Shown piece after piece: positions 35,001-47,200 of a DNA stretch of 64,000 nucleotides; within the stretch, counting starts at the first letter, position 1, and every line of letters starts with the position of its first letter. The DNA is from Stromatinia cepivora. Lineage: Eukaryota > Ascomycota > Leotiomycetes > Helotiales > Sclerotiniaceae. The stretch covers positions 1,240,001 through 1,304,000 of the forward strand of contig RCTD01000010.1 of the NCBI GenBank assembly GCA_014898415.1, given 5' to 3'. Made by a program: the position numbers and the translations under genes. The notes beneath the pieces are model-generated. The model made no database searches. It was given only the letters and a program-made list of their open reading frames with translations, and was not told the DNA's origin.

Positions 35001-35903
35001 ATCCATAATGATGGGGATTGGGCGAGGGCGAGCGAGATGTGTAATGGTTAGGAGCAGGAGACGGCCCCCGAGTAGTATAATGGTTGGGCGCAGGAGAGGG
35101 TGCACGAGATATGTAGTTGTTGGGAGCTGGGGAGTGTGCGCGAGACGCATAATGGTTTGGACTGGGAGATGGTACACGAGATGTATAGTGGTTGGGCGCA
35201 GGAGAGGGTCCACGAGGAATGTAGTGGTTGGGAGCCGGGGAGGGTGCGCGAGAAGCATAATGGTTTGGGCCAGGAGATGGGGCGCGAGATACATGAGTTG
35301 GAAACTGAGAAAGTGGTGCTGGCGAGCGTGTTCGCGACTGATAAACCTGAGCTTGGGGTTGTGGAGAAGGCCCCCTTGCTACATTATTGTGTCCACCCCT
35401 GGCCGCCGGCGATGGTATTCGGGAAGTTGAGGCCGCGAGACGTTCCTTTTCCCGTGCCTCTGCTCTCCTTAATGCCCCCATGTCTGGCGCGGCATAAGCT
35501 TGAAAGGGTTTTCGCATCGATTTAGTCTTGGGTTTCGTCGGAGCTATCGGATTTTTGAAAGGGTTTGGACTAGGACTTCGATCCGGCAGGGGACTCGACG
35601 TTCTGCTTGTTGGTCGGAAATTCTCATCCAGTACTTGTACGAAATTCGAAGGGAAAAGTCCCACCACTCTCTTGTCCCTTCGCAAACGACCCATCCACCA
35701 TGATCCATCTCCTGCGTTCAAACATTCTATCAAATCTCCCTCGATGAAACCCAAGTCGCGTTTTGACTGCGCAAACTTATGGTTAGAAGGTGAAGATATT
35801 TCAAAACTGTAATATATAATTAACTTACCTCCCCGCTGAATGAATATACGGCTCTGCACCAAACAGGGAACTTAGTAGGTAAAGTTCCCGGAGCTGGTGC
35901 CAT
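32038..35903 (-). CDS. CYK3: CYK3-like cytokinesis protein (SH3 + transglutaminase-like)
   Basis: Exons 35903..35829 and 35766..32038 give 1,267 aa. The upstream acceptor at 35777-35776 would add FAQ; I preferred the GCGCAG site, which yields GE|SKRDLGF as in other fungi. An SH3 domain lies at residues about 14-70 (CRAVYSFSGE...DGSWWMGRL...VGLFPSNFV). A long disordered region contains nine 12-residue SRxPSPxPNHY repeats (about 184-292) and many Ser/Pro sites. A transglutaminase-like fold (about 820-940) keeps His in NHFWNAV and Asp in MMDCS, but the usual Cys position reads KHGSSEE, as in known CYK3 proteins. It is expected at the septum and contractile ring promoting primary septum formation. 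Confidence 0.9.
34965..35292 (-). repeat. 36-bp tandem minisatellite inside CYK3
   Basis: Nine in-frame copies coding the 12-residue unit SRAPSPAPNHY plus one variable residue. Copies differ at a few codons (GPSP, VPSP, AHSP, SPSP). Unit length is constant, so copy number could vary without breaking the frame. Confidence 0.8.
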
Positions 35904-36675
35904 GGTTGAGGACGTTTGCGGCTTGGATATCCAGCTATCCTGCTATCGGGATGATGATGATGTGATTATCCGATTAACGCTACCCGACATGGATGCAATT
36001 CGATGGAATCAATAATCAAATCAATCTCTCTCCAACTGGGGGTTAGAAAATCTTTCAAAATTTCAAATTAAGCATTGAATGATTTATTGTTATTGAATGA
36101 AAATACAGTAGAATTTTTGGAGATATCTATTAAATTTCAATTTAGCAAATAACAAATAACAAATAACAAGTAAAAAAATCAAAAAAAAATAACAAAATAC
36201 TCCTGTATAGATTTCACCTATAACTTTAGCGTATGAGATGACAATTTGTTGTTTGGATTGGATATTATTATTATTATGGTTTTGCTGGCAGGAGAAGGTT
36301 CACAGAGCAACGGGCTACTCCGTGTCGTGGGTCGGATTGGCCGCCTCGTCATAGCTTTGTTTACTGCCTGCTAACAAATCTATGTACTTCACTCCTCACT
36401 CATGGTTCTCATAGTAATACTCGTCGTACATATTTATTATATTGGCAAAGAAAAAGAAAAATAAAAGGTTTCGACAATTATTATTTAATTTGATATTTAT
36501 TTCTATATCATTTTCAATTGATCTATCAATTTCGATAACTCGATTGATATTTGATCTGATAATAATATACTCGAATCAATTGAGATAATTCAATACTTTA
36601 TACTTTTTTTAAAAAGTTCATGATTACCACCACCACCACCACCACCACCACCGCCACATTCAATCAACTTTCATA
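35904..36675. promoter_or_regulatory. Divergent promoter, CYK3 / Ste20-type kinase
   Basis: A 772-bp shared region, very AT-rich at 36040-36240 and 36400-36610, with a (CAC)n run at about 36629-36657 just before the kinase ATG, likely in its 5' UTR. TTACTATTAT- and AATAACA-type short repeats occur. No factor site can be named with confidence. Confidence 0.45.
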
Positions 36676-38651
36676 ATGACCGAATCGGGAGCGTCACAAT
36701 ATCAGGTTCTGGAAGAGTTAGGTTCTGGTAGCTTTGGTGTAGTTTATAAAGCAATCGAAAGGGCTACGGGAGAAATATGTGCGATCAAGCATATCGACCT
36801 CGAATCTAGTGAAGATGATATACAGGAAATTCAACAAGAGATATCAGTCCTCAGTACCTGCGCTAGTCCATACGTTACTCAATATAAAGGAAGTTTTCTA
36901 AGGGGTCATAAATTATGGATTGTCATGGAGTATTTGGGAGGAGGATCATGTTTGGATTTGGTATGATGATATTCACCCAGGGAAATAGATACATTGCTGA
37001 CTGGGCTTAAGTTAAAACCCGCGCCATTTCACGAAGCTCATATTGCGATTGTTTGTCGAGAGATCTTATTAGGTCTGGAATATCTTCATCAAGAAGGAAA
37101 GATACACCGAGATATAAAGGCAGCAAACATATTACTGTCGACCACAGGGAAGGTTAAATTGGCAGATTTTGGAGTTGCTGCACAGCTCACAAACATCAAA
37201 TCACAAAGGAACACTTTCGTCGGAACTCCTTTTTGGATGGCGCCCGAGGTTATTCAACAAGCAGGATACGATTTCAAGGCAGATATTTGGTCCCTCGGAA
37301 TCACAGCAATAGAGATGGTGAATGGAGAACCGCCGCACGCCTCGATACACCCAATGAAGGTTCTATTTCAAATACCTAAAGCACCAGCGCCGAGGTTGGA
37401 AGGTCCGGATTATAGTAAGGAGTTTAAGGATTTTGTGGCACAATGTTTGGTCAAAGACTGCGATCGCAGACCTACCGCAAAGGAACTATTGAAGCATAAG
37501 TTCATCCGCTCTGCAGGAAAGGTTGAGGCTTTACAGGAGTTGGTGGAGAGAAGACAGGAGTGGGATGGGTCAAGGACTCGGCCCTCGCATCCTAAGTTCT
37601 ATGAAGAAACACTGTAAGCATTTAGGAAATCCGGTTCTTTAATCAGCCACTAACGAATTCCAGCAACACAATGAACCCGAAATATGAGCCCGATGGATGG
37701 GTCTTTGATACAGTTAAGGCTTCTACCATTACTGTAGCACCATCACGAAAAAATGGAAGCAAAAGAAGAAAGCTTTCTGTCATTCATGCAAATGGTCAGG
37801 GTAGTCAAGCTCCTCTGGAGGAAGCTTTCAAGAAACTGGATCTCAAAGATTCTCCTTTGGAATATTCTTCGCCTCCTTCACTACCGTCCGATAGAGGTAC
37901 CGTTAGAAGGCAGCCACCAGCGGTGCAGCACACTTCACCAACTAGGCCTCAAGGAAATAGTACGCAGAGTCAAAACAACACAACAAGGAGACCACCGCTA
38001 GCACCGGATATGAGCTTTGGAAATACTGGCTCAACAGTCCGATTATTCCGCAGGGTATCGAACAACTCAAATTCATCTAGACCAAGCAGCCCCGAAGATT
38101 CCGCTGACGTTCCATCTCGTGACGAGAATAAGGCACTCGTACAGGTAGCTGAAGCAAACACAAAAGAAGCTTACCTAGGACGACGTGCTTATACGAAAGT
38201 TATGGATCCAGCATTCCAAGAAATGCACGCACAAACTGGCGATCAAGCTAAAAGACAAGCATTGTCTCGTCTAGCCGATGCCTGGGCTGCCCTCGACGCC
38301 GTTGATCCGGAAGGCGAATATCATCTACTCAAGCTTCTGATAAACAAGATAGAGCAAGAACCCAAAATCGCTTCACACATCTCTCCAAGCAAATCTTTGG
38401 TCTTGAGAGATGGAACCCCTCAAGGATCACCACAAAAACCCGTCAATGGAAAACTAGTACTAGCAACAAGTAATCCACACCTCAAATCTCACCGCAGGAG
38501 ACAATCTAGCGCCATGCCCGAAGTAGAGACAAAGGAAAAGTTAAACCTACCCGGTCAAATCGTGCCAGGAATGGAACACACCAAACAACTTGCCGATGTA
38601 TTATACGCGCGATGGGCAGAAGGATTGGGAAAGAAGTTTCCGGTGGTGTAA
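36676..38651 (+). CDS. Germinal-centre Ste20 kinase (SID1/MST type)
   Basis: Exons 36676..36960, 37012..37613 and 37664..38651 give 624 aa. The kinase domain occupies residues about 9-260: glycine loop GSGSFGVVY, catalytic Lys in [23 protein letters not shown] and [11 protein letters not shown] with the Ste20 signature. The C-terminal half is low-complexity (Ser/Pro/Thr) and ends with a conserved helical block (about 500-545, [33 protein letters not shown]). The sequence [20 protein letters not shown] and the tail place it with fungal SID1/MST GC kinases, which act in septation signalling. The exact paralogue cannot be settled without a tree. It is divergent from CYK3, another septation gene. 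Confidence 0.88.
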
Positions 38652-41234
38652 TTAATGACTTCTTGTACATAAATTGTATATTCACTGTATGTAGTATAGA
38701 ACTGGACGGGATTGGAGTTATATCATATGATTTTTTGTACAAAGGAGGAGAATTAATAGGTAGATACCCAATAGAGAGATTTATTCGTATATTTTTCTTG
38801 CGAGCTGATGTGAGAGCGCTGTGTGGTCGCTGAACGAACCTTGACGGACTCTATAAAGGCATATTTGTGCCTGCTGTGGAAGAACAATGATTCGCATCTG
38901 GCTTGTTGCTCCCGACACTTTTGCGTCGAAACTAGCTTGGATATTGAAAAACACATTCAAGCATCCCTTTAGCATGGCATTTCCCTATGTTTCAGTAGGT
39001 AACTGGCAGCACACTGGGTCGGATGGCTTAAACATACAATAAGACCGACTCTATGCGAGTCAAGGAGTAAAATTTACATAATTTATATAATTTTTAGGAA
39101 TTTCTCGATTTCTCATGCATTTTTAATTGATAGATTCATTCTGATCTTACAGAGCTAAGACTTACAAGTTCCGCATCGGAGGGTCTGGAATAGAAGATAG
39201 GGGGGTCGATCTTTTGTTACATGTGATTTTTGAAAGATAGTTTCAACAGAATCAATCTCTCCAGAGTTATGAAGATGTCTTCGTATCGCTGGAAGCTGTA
39301 GGTTCCTGTTACCATTCTTCTCGTGAGAGGTGGGATTTCATGGGAAAGTTTCTTCTGTTTTTTTCAAAGAACTCTTAATTGTTTTTGACGAAAGGTTTGA
39401 TGTTCATCTTTGAACGGGACCTGATGATTTTCAGATCAGAGGTTGAGGACCCGGAAACTTTTCTTTCTCCTCACTAGAGACCTCCTGATCATTTGCTGAT
39501 CAGAGACTTGATAATCCGGGTAACTTCACCCCTTCTCCTGAGAAGTGACCTTCTGATCCTCGGGCTAGGGGTTGGTTTTCGTGGAGATTTTCTGCCACTC
39601 AGCAGTGACCTTCCGATCCCAGTTCAAAAGTGTCGTGTTCGTGTAAATACTTCCCTTTATCAGGGAATTTCCCGTCATTTTGATGAGAGGATTGACATCT
39701 AGAGAAACTCTGCATACATGTACACGCGGGCACGAAGGTGTTCAAGACCTCAGACGCAGGGATATACAAAGTCGCAAAATCATCTAGTTTTCCGGATCCA
39801 GGCAGACTCTGCAAGCTACACACCTACCGAAATTTATCGCGCTTTCATTCTCGTATTTGAGATACATGTTCGAAACTCTAGTCTCAATCATTCATTCTTT
39901 TCTCTCCTTCCCTTTTCTCCTTTCATATTATCATAGACATATCTCGCTACTTTTGAAGACCTATGGAAATGTAGTATGTCAGCATATACCGTAAAATAAA
40001 TGAAAGCGAAAGCGAACGCGCATGGAAATCTGTTGCTCCAAGGCGTTGGATGCATTGAGTACAATTTAATGTTTGGATACATTTGAAAAATTGAAATACA
40101 TAACAGATGGATATAAAATGTGTGGATGAACAGGAGTTAAAATCCGATGAAGGAACGAGTAAAGAGATCAACAAATAAACAGAGAATAGAGGAATCCAAC
40201 TCTATTGATCATGAAATACAAAAGAAAGGTACGAGTTAAGCCGGTATGAATAGAACCCACAATATCAGGTTGAAAGGGAGTATATGATGCAAAACGGACA
40301 TGGAAGATGTGATTACTCATTGAGGAGTATGGTGAACTCAAGATAGTAATCAAGACTTCACGAGAGGAATAAGAAAAGAAGAAGAAAGAGAGAAGATGAA
40401 TAGATAGAAAGTAAAACGTGTGCCACATCACGCTAGATTTCAATCCTACTTAGGTACTTAGTTGGCTTTGCTTTTAGCAATCCTCCTCATTCTGCAGGGA
40501 TATCAGACCAGCAGACTCCTGGATTTTTGCTAGGAGAGGCACCAAAGCCGAATATAACCACTTAACTAGCTATCCTTTCTTGTTGTAAATATGCTGGAAT
40601 GAGATACTATCATATTATAGAGAACCCCCTTGCGCACAAGTGTAAGTTAGCGAGGAGATATCATCATACTAAAGCTGCGTAATTATAATGAAGAAATGAA
40701 AGACCCCTTCCTTAACCTTATATGAATTTATTCGGAGCTTTCGGACAAAATTGATTTGGTATGCACATCTTTTAGTACGGCGTGTTACGCGCGGCTTCTA
40801 CATTAATCATGATCATGATGGCGAGTGAAATCGCGAAAGTTGGAGTTACATTGATGCAAGCAATATGGGTTGTTGCATACCATACTAACTCGATATAGAC
40901 TAATATACCAGCAGCCGATGTAAATGTGACAAGATTTGACAAGATCTAGATAGTACAATAGGTTCAGTATGAGACGACAATTAACGAATGAAATCACCGC
41001 ATCAAACAACTGGCCTAGAAAATGAACAGCTTGTAATCTCACCACCATCAAAAGAGACCACGAAACTCAAGCTCAAGTTGGCGAAATAATTTCATAAGAA
41101 CTAATAAGACCGCGTGTAACTTTTAAGAAACGAAACATTATTATCAATGATTGACGGTACTACTCAGATAAAGATGCACTAAAAAAACCAAACTTTTGAA
41201 ACCAAAAAACTAACACTCTTCATCATTTCCCCCA
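38652..41234. other. Intergenic region, no gene seen
   Basis: About 2.6 kb between the kinase and NRPS stops. Besides the 65-bp repeats at 39418-39676 it holds only short ORFs without coding character and AT-rich 3' flanks. Confidence 0.5.
39418..39676. repeat. Four degenerate about 60-70 bp tandem units
   Basis: Units start GACCTGATGATT (39418), GACCTCCTGATC (39479), GACCTTCTGATC (39547) and GACCTTCCGATC (39607). Most carry a GGG/CCGG word, a TTTTC-type word and a CTCA...AGT end. In the first two, CTGAT pairs with ATCAG about 9 nt later, so each unit could fold. Weaker related words occur just upstream (39260-39400). Confidence 0.55.
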
Positions 41235-44200
41235 TCAAACCTCCATTACCCCCTCACCGAAATATCCAATCTCATTCAAAAATTCCACATTCTTCGCAAT
41301 CGCCTCCCCTACCTCTTTCTCCACCACCACATCCAACTCCCTCGGTCTCCTACTCTTCCCCAAATTTCCTTCCTTGGTAATAAGATGAGCCACCGGCCAA
41401 AGCGGATGCGCCTCGGTCCGCTTCTCGAGATCCTTTTGTACCAACTGAGCCCACTCACACGATGCAATTGGTCGAAGTTGAATTCCCATATGTTTATTAA
41501 CAATATTCCAGAATCTTTGCATATCGACTCCGCCTGTTATATCCAAGGTATAATTTGAATTCTTGGGAGTGTGTACCAAGGCATTAATGGTAGAGTTTGC
41601 AACGAGATCGGCATGTGCTACGGTTAACCAATCATTTTTGTCAGGGATCGGGTATGCACCAATGTTTACCGCGCCGGCGACATATCTCCATAGGAAGTCA
41701 GTGGTATTGGCAACTCCTTCTCGTGTGGTGCCAATGATCAATCCCGGTTTGACGATGGAAACGTGATTGTCTTGAGCAGAACCTATAGCTCGTTGAGCAA
41801 AGTTTCTTACCAGCAGCTCTGAAACGAATTTCGTCTGACTGTAACCGTCAAGTCCATTCAATTTCATAGCGGTAGTACTATCATCCATTTCTCCTTCAAA
41901 GTCACGACCTCCAGATACGTAAACAAACTTCGGAGGCGAAATAGCTCCGGAAATATTCTTCAGAAGTTCAAAAGTGGATGTGACGTTGGCGGCTTTGAGA
42001 GTGTGATAATCCGCATTCCAATGTACGGAAGCTCCATTATGAATAATCGCATCGACTGTGCTCAATTTTTGCCATTGTTCGGGGCTCAGGCCTAACATTG
42101 GTTTGGCTAAGTCGCCGGTCCAGATTTCGAGTTTCGTTGCGAGGGAGTTATCCCACCATCTCGCGGATTTAGCTGCTGCTATGATCCGCTCTTTGCCAAT
42201 TTTTTCGGTTGAAGCGCGCACATGGACAATGACCTTCCCGACTCCAGGTCTGTCAAGAAGTTCTCGAAGTATCTGTGTGCCTAGAAAGCCACTCGCACCT
42301 GTGAGGAAAACAACTCCAAAGTGATGCTGAATCGAGGCTAATTGTGTATCCAAATGCGAAATCTCTTTCATCAAATCTAAGGTAGGAGCTGAATCTACGG
42401 GACTTTTATCTTTGACTTTGGCCGCAGCGCGAATATGCTTTGAAATATCCGAGATTGTCGTCTGATGGTTGATGAGTATCGGCATAGCTATACTAACTCC
42501 ATATGATCGTTTGATGAAAGCTGCCAGAGACATAATTTTGATAGAGTCTATCCCAATAGATGCCAAGTTGACATCACGTCCTATGATATCCGAATTGATA
42601 TGCGAAGACGATTTTTTGGTAATTAGTTGTGCAATCTTATCGCTAAGTTCCAATGAAATATGGTCATCTGATGATATCAAAGGTGCTTCGTTACTTTTGG
42701 GGTAAGTCTCAGCTCTGTGGATCAACGGAAGACTAGTGAGCCACTTGGTGAGTCTAGGACGGTCCAATTTCCCAGAGGTATGAAGTGGTATGGTTTTCAT
42801 AGCAATCCAGGAAGAAGGAACCATATAACTGGGCAAATTGTCCAACAGATGATTGGCAATGCTGGACCATTGAAATCCGAAAGCTTCGAGTTCCAAGTGA
42901 GGAAGTACCGCTATACCGCTATCCTTCTCAAAACTGGTTGGGATTTCGAGTTCGATGATTGCTGTAAGCTGGTCTGCATATGGCCCCGAAGTAGGCAATA
43001 CAACCATGGCTTTTCTGACTTGCGGATGACTGAGGAGATGATGCTCTACGTCCGCTATCTCTATACGAAGTCCACGAAGTTTGATTCGAGTGTCCTTCCG
43101 ACCGAGATAGCTGATCGTTCCATCAGAATTGTATTGAGCAAGATCACCGGTCTTGTATAGACGTGCAGGACGTTTGATCGAGCTAAAGTTACGAGCCCAG
43201 TTAGGACTATCGATGAAAACAGCTTTAGTTTTTGCTTCATCGTCGAGATATCCTGAAGCCATTGCTGGTGATTCAATTAGCAATTCACCAATGGCACCGA
43301 TAGGCAGAAGGCGGTTTGAATCGTCGACGTCTACGATCCAAGTGATTGCACCAGCTCCACGTCCAATATTTGTGGGCGAGGTGCTTGTAGAGATCTCTGA
43401 GTTCACTACACTTGTTCTAGAAGGTGGTTAAGTCAGTACTTTTTATAATGATATGGGGGAAGTTGCTGCATTGAAATGCGCGTATCAAGAGAAGAGAACG
43501 AAAAGAGTAGGGTGTATAGTTTCCTATTCAGAACCTGGGAAAATGGAAATTAAAACTTACACACAACATTCGGTGGTTCCGAAAGCATTAATCAAATGAA
43601 CACGATCCGCCCAGATCTTGATGACATTGGCAGTAATAGGCTCTCCACCAAGTGTCACTCTTTTCAGTGACGGAACTGAGTCGGGTGAAATTGAGCTTAT
43701 ATAGGAAGGTGTAAGATCCGCTGTGTTCACATTCATTCTAGCTATCGCTCCCACGATATCCGAATTTCTTTCCTCCTCTATAAAGTTATCGGTTAGGTTA
43801 GCTGTCTCTAAATTAAAGAATGATCGAGAGTACTTACCAGATGGTATGCAAAGGCAGCCTCCAGTCATCAAGGTCGTTAGAATATCTTCAATAGAAGTAT
43901 CGAAGCTATATGAAGCGAATTGCAGAAATCGAGATGTTGGACCGAAGCGAAGCGCTTTGCCATGATCTCTCGCGCCTGAGCAATATGCTTCATGGGTTAC
44001 CACTGTACCTTTGGGAATCCCAGTAGTACCCGAAGTGAAACAAATATAGAGAGGGTCTTCAGGAGCCACATTGCTCACAATATCCGTCAGCCCTGGCAAC
44101 AGATTCATCTCGCTCTCCCCAACTACAATTGTTTTGCCGCCAGGAAACAATTCTAAGCACGACTGTTGGACGTCTCTTGAGCAAAGAATTAATTCAGCTT

Positions 44201-47200
44201 TAACTTGTTCAATAAGTGAAATGAGGCGCGATCTAGGATGGTAAGGGTCGCAGGGCACAAACGCAGCACCAGACTTGATAGTGGCCAATGTAGCCACAAT
44301 AGCCCACTTCGATTTCGTGAAGAATAATGGTACCTTGCTTCCCGGCCCCACCCCGTGCTTTTTCATTTCAGAAGCTAATCGAGATGAAAGTTTATCCAAC
44401 TCATCGCGAGTCAAATCACCATCCCAAGAGGAAATTGCTGGAGAATGAGGGTCTTGCTTCGTCATGAAGTCAATAACTTCGTGGACGCAACACTTCAATA
44501 CATCTGGTAACGTGGAATTCCATTCCCAGACATTTTGTAGGTCAACTTCGTTGATGGAATTTATATCCTGGACAGTCTTGCCCGCATCTTCATGGCACAA
44601 TTGCTGAAGGACATGCTGGAATTGGCAAAGTATCCTATCCATCTGCAGACTTTCAATAACTTCCGAGTCAAAGATTGCCTTTGCCTTCAGGCCATCTGAA
44701 GTAAGATGACACTCGAGAGTCAAAGCATTCGTGTCCCAAACGGTTGCGTTTACGAGATCCATTTGGCGTCGCCCCATGAACGATTCATCAATGGCTGAAT
44801 TTTCCCTGGGTTGTATGACCAGAATATTCTGAAATTCGCACGCCTTTTTCAGTCCTCCACCCATTCGTTGGATGTTTGCGAGACCAATCTGTTCGAACGG
44901 CATCATTTTCATCATTTTAGCCTGAACTTCCCGAAGTAGATCTAAGGCTGTCTCGTGGGGATTCAATGTGATTCTGACCTACAGATCGGTAAAGTTAGTA
45001 CAAATGCCGCAGGAGATAAAAGAAAATACCATTCCACTCATTGGACCGAGACGATGGAGTTATATCTCAAAACATGAGATCCAATGCCCTAGTTAATCTT
45101 GAATACTGTACTTAGCAACAATGAGATGCTTTCAATATGCTATTTTGAATGTGCAAGTGTAACTAGAACATCGAATACACGTATTAAGGTCACATGAAGA
45201 CCTCAAAACTGACAACCTCATCTATACCCACAAGGGAACTCATCAAGTTATCAAAGGGATTGAGAGATTACTTACCGGCACGGTAGCTAGTGTGGGCCCG
45301 ACTACTCGAGTGAGGTCAGCGGATGAACCTGTGCGTCCTGCCAGAACTTCTCCAAACACAATGTCATTCGAGTTGGAGTAGTTACTGATCGCAATTGCCC
45401 AAGCTGTTCGGATAAGATTCGAGATCCGGAAGTCGGAATTAGCTTTTCGAGCCAGCTTGATCTCCTTAATGGCTATAGCACCAGGCTGCGGCTGGTACCC
45501 AGCTCTGATGGTTGGAAAATGTGATGGTGCTGCGCCCTCACTCGTAAACTCAGATCGCCAAAATTCTTCTGCTGCTGGTTGGTCTAAATCGAGAAAAGTT
45601 TTGATAAATCGGTTGAACGGTACATTTTGAGGTTGATTGGAGTCTACAACGTTCGTGGATATTTGTGTGAGCATCCCGTATTCTTTTTCCACCTGTTGAA
45701 GCATCAAATTTATACTCCAAGCATCGTATACTGCGTGGTGTAAGGTAAAGACAAAGAAATATTTGTGGAAATTTGGGTTCGTCTCTTCGATGATGCAGAA
45801 ACGACTGAGGGGAGTTCCTAAGCCCATGGAGGTTGATTTATCGGATTTTAAATATCGTTGGAGGTTGTCTTGCATGTGCCATGAGATATCTTCGTCCATC
45901 ACCATTTGCAGTAGACCGGAAGATTCATGTTGTACAACACGCGTACGAAGAATTGGGCTTGAACGTACAACTTCGTTCCACGCACCACAAAAGTTGTCGA
46001 TATTAGAGTATAGGTCTTTGGATAATTCAAAGACGTGTTGTGCAACATACGTACCAGGATGACTCATTGAGAGAGCCATGATGGCTTCCTGAAAAGGAGT
46101 ACATGGGTACAAGTCTTCGACGTGACCTGTCTTGAGACCAGCTTCAATGGTTGCCTTTAGCAGCTGTTCACCACCGCCAATCATAGAAAATGGCTCGATA
46201 TCATTCTGCGCAATAAGTGCGGAACCATTACTATATGTAAGGCTTCCTGCCAGATCTGACAGGATCGGAGTCTGAAATATGGTTGCAACAGTCAAATCAA
46301 TGCCCTCTTCTCGCGCTGCTGCAACGAGCTTCATAGCAAGAATAGAGTCTCCACCGAGTCGTGTAAAACTATCGTTTCTTCCTATATTACATGGTGGAAG
46401 TTTCAAAATAACGGACCATAGACGCTGCATTTGAAGCTCATTCTCTGTCAAAGGAGCAGAGTGCGTATCCTCTTGCCCTGAATAATATGCAAACTCTGAA
46501 GTCGTTAAGCCAGCTGCAAGAGTCTGTAGTCTCTGGCGGTCACACTTCTGAGAGATAGTAAGAGGTATCGATGATAGAGGAATGTATACTTTGGGTATCA
46601 TGTATCGAGGTAGTGCGAGACTCAAGCGGTCAATGAGTGATCGGACCGTAGATTTATCGAGACATTCTTTGAAAGGGGAGCCTTCTTCTTTTTCTCTGCT
46701 GTTACCTCCATCTCTAAGACACAAAAATGCCGCTAGGAATGGAGATCTACCATCCACAGGCGTTGCTATCACCGTGGCGAGATCTATAACGTTGTCAAGA
46801 TTTTGATGAAGATGAGTTTCAATTTCACCCATCTCAATTCTTTGACCATTTAGCTTCACCTGTGCACCCTAGTGTAAAGTTAGTATGCGCTACATTTGAC
46901 ACTCTCAAGATTCGTTCAATGGCATGCTTATAAAACACAGGTGCAGATATTAGAAGATTCAAGTCGAACAGGAAGGACTGAGACCAGCTCGTTGAGACAA
47001 CTGAAGCAAAAGAGGGATGACTCCAAAAGAGATAGTACGTACTGTATCCTTTCGCGCAATATACACGATTGACCCATCAGCATCCATCTTGACCAAGTCT
47101 CCAGTTCTATACCATCTGTTCCACCGGGTAGATCCCGTAGGGATACTAGATGGCGTAGGCACAAACGATGCTTCCGTCTTCTTATGATTTTTGAGATATT

